A DNA stretch of 64,000 bases, from NCBI GenBank assembly GCA_905201895.1, contig CAJKPX010000008.1, forward strand, positions 5,430-69,429, in the 5' to 3' direction. Source of the stretch: an uncultured Eubacteriales bacterium (GTDB lineage: Bacteria > Bacillota > Clostridia > Oscillospirales > CAG-272). The stretch's first letter is position 1; the number at the start of each line of letters is the position of its first letter. The position numbers and the translations under genes were made by a program. Under the pieces are notes generated by a model that was not told the origin of the DNA, ran no database searches, and worked only from the letters and a program-made list of their open reading frames with translations. Of this stretch, positions 60,724 to 64,000 are shown one piece after another.

Positions 60724-61436
60724 CACAAATGGAAGAACTTGCGCTTCTGAGGAAAAAGGAGCGCTACACGCTCGACGATCTTTGCGCGATTACGCGTATT
60801 TTGCGCTCGGAGTCGGGATGCCCCTGGGATCGCGAGCAGGATCACCACAGTATCCGCACATGCCTGATCGAGGAGACCTACGAGGTTGTGGAAGCGATCG
60901 ACACCGAAAACGCCGACCTTTTGCGAGAGGAGCTGGGAGACCTGCTTTTTCAGATCGTTTTTCACGCAGAGCTCGAGCGTGAGCGCAACACCTTTTCGCT
61001 CGGTGACGTCATGCACGATATCAGTGTGAAAATGATTCACCGCCATCCGCACGTGTTTGGAGACGTTAACGTGCGAAGCAGCGCCGAGGTTTTGCAAAAT
61101 TGGGAAAGCATCAAAACCGAGGAAAAGCAGCGCAACTCACTCTCCGAGCGTTTGCGTGCTATTCCACCCATGATGCCTGCGCTCATGCGTGCCGCAAAGG
61201 TGACAAAAAAGGTGGAACATGCCAACGGTGCGAGCGCCGAGGAGCTGCTTGTTACGCTTTCCAATGAGATCGCGAGCATGCAACGCGAGCTGCCCACCTG
61301 CGATGCACACGAGCGCATCGGAGAGCTCCTCCTGACTGTTACTGACCTCGCACGCACGCTTGGAGTAGAGTGTGAGCATACCCTCACGGATGCCACCAAC
61401 CGCATCATCGAGCGCGTGGAGTCGCAGGGACTCTGA
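60720..61436 (+). CDS. mazG: Nucleoside triphosphate pyrophosphohydrolase MazG
   Basis: This 238-residue protein has two MazG folds. The first carries LRSESGCPWDREQDHHSIR near 27 and the Mg-binding EETYEVVEAID and LLREELGDLLFQIVFHAEL (about 55-80). HRHPHVFGDVNV lies near 103. Only the first fold has a complete EExxE/EExxD set. It hydrolyses NTPs to NMP and PPi. The ATG overlaps the flippase stop and has AAAGGAA upstream; the longer open frame is inside the flippase gene. Bacillus yabN has the same position. Confidence 0.94.
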   Translation: MTQMEELALLRKKERYTLDDLCAITRILRSESGCPWDREQDHHSIRTCLIEETYEVVEAIDTENADLLREELGDLLFQIVFHAELERERNTFSLGDVMHDISVKMIHRHPHVFGDVNVRSSAEVLQNWESIKTEEKQRNSLSERLRAIPPMMPALMRAAKVTKKVEHANGASAEELLVTLSNEIASMQRELPTCDAHERIGELLLTVTDLARTLGVECEHTLTDATNRIIERVESQGL

Positions 61437-61470
61437 TTTTTCAAAAAAATGAAAATGATTGCAAAAGCCC

Positions 61471-61499
61471 TTGCACAAAGGGCGAGAATATGATAAAAT
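61471..61499 (+). promoter_or_regulatory. Promoter of yabO-yabP-yabQ-divIC
   Basis: TTGCAC (61471-61476), 17-nt spacer, TAAAAT (61494-61499). Confidence 0.65.
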
Positions 61500-61540
61500 A
61501 AATAGGAGCAGGAATTCCTGCAGAAAATGGAGATTACATC

Positions 61541-61783
61541 ATGCGTTTGGATAAATTTTTGAAGGTTTCGCGCATCATCAAGCGTCGAACCGTTGCAAAC
61601 GATGCCTGCGATGCCGAGCACGTTTCGGTGAACGGCAAGCGTGCCAAGGCATCCTACGACGTCAAGGAGGGAGACGTGATCGAGATCACCTTCGGTCAAC
61701 GCACGCTTCGCGTTCGCGTGCTCAACGTCAAGGAATTCACGCCAAAATCCGAAGCGTCCTCACTTTACGAGGTTCTCGAATAA
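61541..61783 (+). CDS. rqcP: S4-domain RNA-binding protein RqcP (YabO)
   Basis: This 80-residue S4 domain reads MRLDKFLKVSRIIKRRTVAN and HVSVNGKRAKASYDVKEGD. In Bacillus the orthologue (YabO/RqcP) works with RqcH in ribosome-associated quality control, helping C-terminal tailing of stalled peptides. Its position before yabP and after mazG matches Bacillus order, which supports RqcP over the related Hsp15. Confidence 0.9.
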   Translation: MRLDKFLKVSRIIKRRTVANDACDAEHVSVNGKRAKASYDVKEGDVIEITFGQRTLRVRVLNVKEFTPKSEASSLYEVLE

Positions 61784-61856
61784 GGACAATCCCGCACCGC
61801 ATATTTGAGTTCTGCCGCGCATAATCTTTAGCAAACGAGAATCGGAGGTTAGAGTT

Positions 61857-62153
61857 ATGAATGCGGAGAATGAAAAGGGAAAATGTGCGGAGCATATTGT
61901 CCACATGCAGGGGCGCGCACATCTGGAGCTTCGAGGGGTCACGGACGTGATCAGCTTCGACGAGCAAACGGTTGTGCTGGACACGGTTTGCGGTAGCCTC
62001 GCCGTTGAGGGCACGGGGCTGCATATTCACGTGCTCGATCTGGAGCAGGGAATCGTTGCAATGGACGGTACGGTTCAATCAATCGGATATTTTCAATCCA
62101 AAGAGACCGACGCCGACCGAAAAGGCGGCATCCTGTCAAGGATTTTTCGTTGA
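61857..62153 (+). CDS. yabP: Sporulation protein YabP
   Basis: This 98-residue YabP-family protein has HMQGRAHLELRGVTDVISFD near residue 17 and DTVCGSLAVEGTGLHIHVLD near 41, the compact beta-rich core of the family. YabP is needed for spore formation in Bacillus; its mechanism is unclear. CGGAGG lies 9 nt before the ATG. Neighbours rqcP, yabQ and divIC confirm the assignment. Confidence 0.92.
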   Translation: MNAENEKGKCAEHIVHMQGRAHLELRGVTDVISFDEQTVVLDTVCGSLAVEGTGLHIHVLDLEQGIVAMDGTVQSIGYFQSKETDADRKGGILSRIFR

Positions 62154-62159
62154 ATTATC

Positions 62160-62903
62160 ATGACAGTCTCGCAATCGGCGCTGGCGTGGCTTTATCTTTA
62201 CGCCGCGATCCTCGGGATCGCCTTGGGCGCGTTCTATGATTTTTTTCGCATCACACGCGTATTCCTTGGTATGCATTACAGTCGACGGGCGGCAAACCGC
62301 CTTCGTGCGCTTCACCTGCCTTTTTTAACTTCGCGTCGGAAAACGGGTGAGAGCCGAGCGCTTGGAATCGTGATCTTTTTTGAGGATCTGATCTTTTGCA
62401 TGGTTGCGGGGATTGCGCTTGTCATTCTGTTCTATGAGGTGAACAGCGGCAGGTTTCGTGCACCCGCGCTCCTGTGTGCAGGCGCAGGCTTTCTCTTTTA
62501 TCGCGGAACCATCGGCAGAGCGGTCATGCTTTTCTCGGAGGTAATCGCTTTTGTGATTGAAACGGGCGTTCGGTATCTCGTCTTTTTCACATTCTATCCC
62601 ATTCGCGTCAGTGCAAAATGGCTTGGCGCGCAAATTGCCGCGATCTACCGCCACAGCGTCACGCGCCACCGTCGCATCCTTCGCCGCCGTTTTACTGCTG
62701 CACAAAGCAGCCGTGCCATGCGCGATGCCTGTGGGTTGTTGCCTATGTCGGTGAAAAATACCGCAAAACAAAAAACGAAAGGACTTAAAAAAGGGAAGCT
62801 GATTCAACATGGAAAACAAGAAGAAACAATTCACGCTATCACTTCTGATGCGCATTCTTCTCGGCGTGCTGATCGTCGTATCCATCGGAATATTTGCAAA
62901 TAG
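62160..62903 (+). CDS. yabQ: Spore cortex biosynthesis membrane protein YabQ
   Basis: This 247-residue frame starts with the YabQ membrane segment (LAWLYLYAAILGIALGAFYD), FFRITRVFLGMHY, then EDLIFCMVAGIALVILFYEV near 79 and further hydrophobic segments to about 150. The remainder is basic. The last 31 codons overlap divIC in another frame, giving a 95-nt overlap, unusual for this operon. No good ribosome binding site stands before the ATG, which lies 6 nt after the yabP stop. Confidence 0.87.
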   Translation: MTVSQSALAWLYLYAAILGIALGAFYDFFRITRVFLGMHYSRRAANRLRALHLPFLTSRRKTGESRALGIVIFFEDLIFCMVAGIALVILFYEVNSGRFRAPALLCAGAGFLFYRGTIGRAVMLFSEVIAFVIETGVRYLVFFTFYPIRVSAKWLGAQIAAIYRHSVTRHRRILRRRFTAAQSSRAMRDACGLLPMSVKNTAKQKTKGLKKGKLIQHGKQEETIHAITSDAHSSRRADRRIHRNICK

Positions 62904-63102
62904 CGCTATGCGCTATAACGAGCTGGTCAAGGAGCAGACGAAGCTCGAGGAGGAGCTTGAGGAATACCGCGAAATGAAAGAGGAACTGGCGGAGCTGATG
63001 AATTCCGACCTCGACTACGAAACCATTGTTCGCATTGCAAGGGAGCGATGGGGACTCTATCTCCCCAATGAGGAGATTTTTCAAAACGATCGTAACGAAT
63101 AA
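62809..63102 (+). CDS. divIC: Septum formation initiator DivIC
   Basis: This 97-residue bitopic protein has a short basic N-terminus, one transmembrane segment (LLGVLIVVSIGIFANSAMRY, about 17-36), a coiled coil (KEQTKLEEELEEYREMKEEL, about 41-60), and the DivIC/FtsB-type end YETIVRIARERWGLYLPNEE. It takes part in the divisome with FtsL and DivIB. AAGGGAAG stands before the ATG, inside the end of yabQ. A hairpin CCCCGAT/ATCGGGG (63108-63126) follows the gene. Confidence 0.92.
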   Translation: MENKKKQFTLSLLMRILLGVLIVVSIGIFANSAMRYNELVKEQTKLEEELEEYREMKEELAELMNSDLDYETIVRIARERWGLYLPNEEIFQNDRNE

Positions 63103-63160
63103 AATTGCCCCCGATATTTGATCGGGGCGCTTGCATACATCATCAAATCGGAGAGAAAAA

Positions 63161-63643
63161 ATGGCAGACAAGAAAAAAGAGGGCAACAAGATCATTGCCC
63201 AAAACAAAAAAGCGTGGCACGATTATTTTGTGGACGAAAAATACGAGGCGGGGATCGCGCTTTGCGGAACAGAGGTCAAGAGCATCCGCGCAGGTGCGGT
63301 CAATCTCAAGGACTCCTACTGCTCTTTTGACAAGGGCGAGGTCTACGTGGTTGGCATGCATATCAGCCCCTATGAGCAGGGCAATATCTTCAATCACGAT
63401 CCTCTGCGTCGCCGCAAGCTTCTTTTGCACCGCCGCGAGATTATGAAGCTGCAGGGACAGGTGCAGCAAAAGGGATTTACGGTCATTCCGCTCTCGCTTT
63501 ATTTTTCGGGGAGCAACGTCAAGGTGGAGATCGGACTTTGCCGAGGCAAAAAGCTCTATGACAAGCGCGACTCGGATGCTGCACGCCAGGCAAGCCGCGA
63601 CATCGACCGTCACATGAAGTCGAGAGGTCAGGGGGACGACTGA
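63161..63643 (+). CDS. smpB: SsrA-binding protein SmpB
   Basis: This 160-residue partner of tmRNA in trans-translation has the OB-fold core with AWHDYFVDEKYEAGIALCGT near 18, VKSIRAGAVNLKDSY near 40 and PLRRRKLLLHRREI near 83. The basic C-terminal tail is KKLYDKRDSDAARQASRDID. ATG 63161 follows GGAGAG and is the family start; a longer open frame begins at 63131. tmRNA is often next to smpB, but no complete ssrA gene follows within the window. Confidence 0.95.
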   Translation: MADKKKEGNKIIAQNKKAWHDYFVDEKYEAGIALCGTEVKSIRAGAVNLKDSYCSFDKGEVYVVGMHISPYEQGNIFNHDPLRRRKLLLHRREIMKLQGQVQQKGFTVIPLSLYFSGSNVKVEIGLCRGKKLYDKRDSDAARQASRDIDRHMKSRGQGDD

Positions 63644-63669
63644 AGCGATTTCGCCTAACATCAAACAGA

Positions 63670-63700
63670 GAAGAACCGCACACGGGTGCGGTTCTTTTTT
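63670..63700 (+). terminator. Terminator after smpB
   Basis: AAGAACCGCA pairs with TGCGGTTCTT around CACGGG, followed by TTTTTT. Confidence 0.92.
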
Positions 63701-63955
63701 GAAAATACAAATTTCTGTTGATACGGCGATTTCAGCTGATGCTTTATCGGATGAATCTTGTAAGCACTATTATTCTATCACATTTTTCTACAAAAAATTA
63801 ATATAAACAAGAAAAAAGTAAATATTATCATTTCCGTAGTGGATATAGGGAGGAGAATCTGAACTCAGCCTCGCGTATGCGCTCGGTTCAAACCGCTTTA
63901 TGAGAAGATTATAGAGTGGGAAAATCATGAAACGCGGTTTGATATGATTTCTTGC
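63701..63955. other. Gene-free AT-rich stretch before the window end
   Basis: No credible coding sequence on either strand; the one 61-codon open frame here is not supported by a ribosome binding site. It contains an inverted repeat, TCAAACCGC (near 63888) with GCGGTTTGA (near 63934), spaced about 36 nt. Confidence 0.5.
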
Positions 63956-63972
63956 GTCCCTCATCTCCACCA
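63956..63972 (+). other. Orphan tmRNA-like 3' end (possible attachment-site core)
   Basis: GTCCCTCATCTCCACCA looks like the last 17 nt of a tmRNA: the acceptor CATCTCC would pair with a GGGGATG 5' end, then A and CCA. No T-loop sequence precedes it, and no tmRNA body is present between smpB and here. Integrative elements commonly leave such a duplicate of the tmRNA 3' end. The mobile-element reading is inference. Confidence 0.45.
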
Positions 63973-63982
63973 AAAAGAGAAG

Positions 63983-64000
63983 GCAGGCGCACGCGCCTGC
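63983..64000 (+). terminator. Hairpin at the window end, probable terminator (cut)
   Basis: GCAGGCGC pairs with GCGCCTGC around AC; the expected T-run lies beyond the window. It follows the tmRNA-like end by about 10 nt. Confidence 0.55.

Noticed and set aside
63788..63973. A 61-codon - strand ORF near the window end starting in the tmRNA-like end
   Set aside because: It begins in the acceptor-like sequence and its product shows no family features; likely chance.
1..64000. CRISPR arrays, insertion sequences, prophage genes, rRNA or complete tRNA genes
   Set aside because: I looked for regularly spaced repeats, transposase or integrase motifs and complete tRNA/rRNA signatures and saw none; a small or diverged tRNA could be missed by eye.

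Overview
This is a gene-dense chromosomal stretch from an endospore-lineage Firmicute, most likely an uncultured anaerobic member of the Clostridia. The evidence is the sporulation and division run spoVB/yabM-like, mazG, yabO, yabP, yabQ, divIC; a trimeric HydABC-type [FeFe]-hydrogenase; bifunctional AdhE; an L-box lysine riboswitch; the non-mevalonate genes ispD and ispF; and many promoters of the TTGACA-17-TATAAT type with AGGAGG-type ribosome binding sites. I saw no insertion sequence, prophage, CRISPR array, rRNA or complete tRNA.

Layout. 1-11373 (+): a purine operon, purF (5' end cut off), purM, purN, purO, stand-alone AICAR transformylase, glyA, purD, long-form purL. 11409-14793 (+): promoter, lysine riboswitch with terminator, dapA-dapB-lysA. 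14796-22856 (-): rpe, ispF, ispD, rpiB, tsaB, tsaE, a DUF896 protein, rpmB, a catalytically dead PurL paralogue, and mtaB; a possible small RNA lies on the + strand between rpe and ispF. 22898-31632 (+): upp, a RluA-type pseudouridine synthase, lnt, adhE behind a Rex-type operator, an APH-like kinase, guaB. 31690-40275 (+): a ten-gene hydrogenase operon in which hydC, hydB and hydA enclose DRTGG, anti-sigma-like ATPase, HydS-like iron-sulfur and PHP-phosphoesterase genes. 40288-44268 (-): a GH13 alpha-glucosidase, a lipoprotein SGNH-type esterase, and an XRE regulator whose leader holds a small ORF and a terminator. 44298-63700 (+): a polysaccharide deacetylase, pncB, cdaA with a vestigial CdaR-like membrane stub, an FAD protein, an RseC-like protein, recJ, relA/spoT, dtd, hemZ, a uridine-kinase-like gene, an amidohydrolase, the yab cluster with divIC, and smpB. 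The window ends with a short piece resembling the 3' end of tmRNA.

Together the genes describe a fermenter. It makes purines de novo through an unusual split last step, salvages uracil and nicotinate, and makes lysine and diaminopimelate under riboswitch control. It disposes of reductant as ethanol (AdhE, probably Rex-controlled) and H2 (HydABC). It signals with c-di-AMP and (p)ppGpp. The observations I rank highest are the dead PurL paralogue next to mtaB and the signalling-type module embedded in the hydrogenase operon. All homology calls are from motif reading only; no database search was run.
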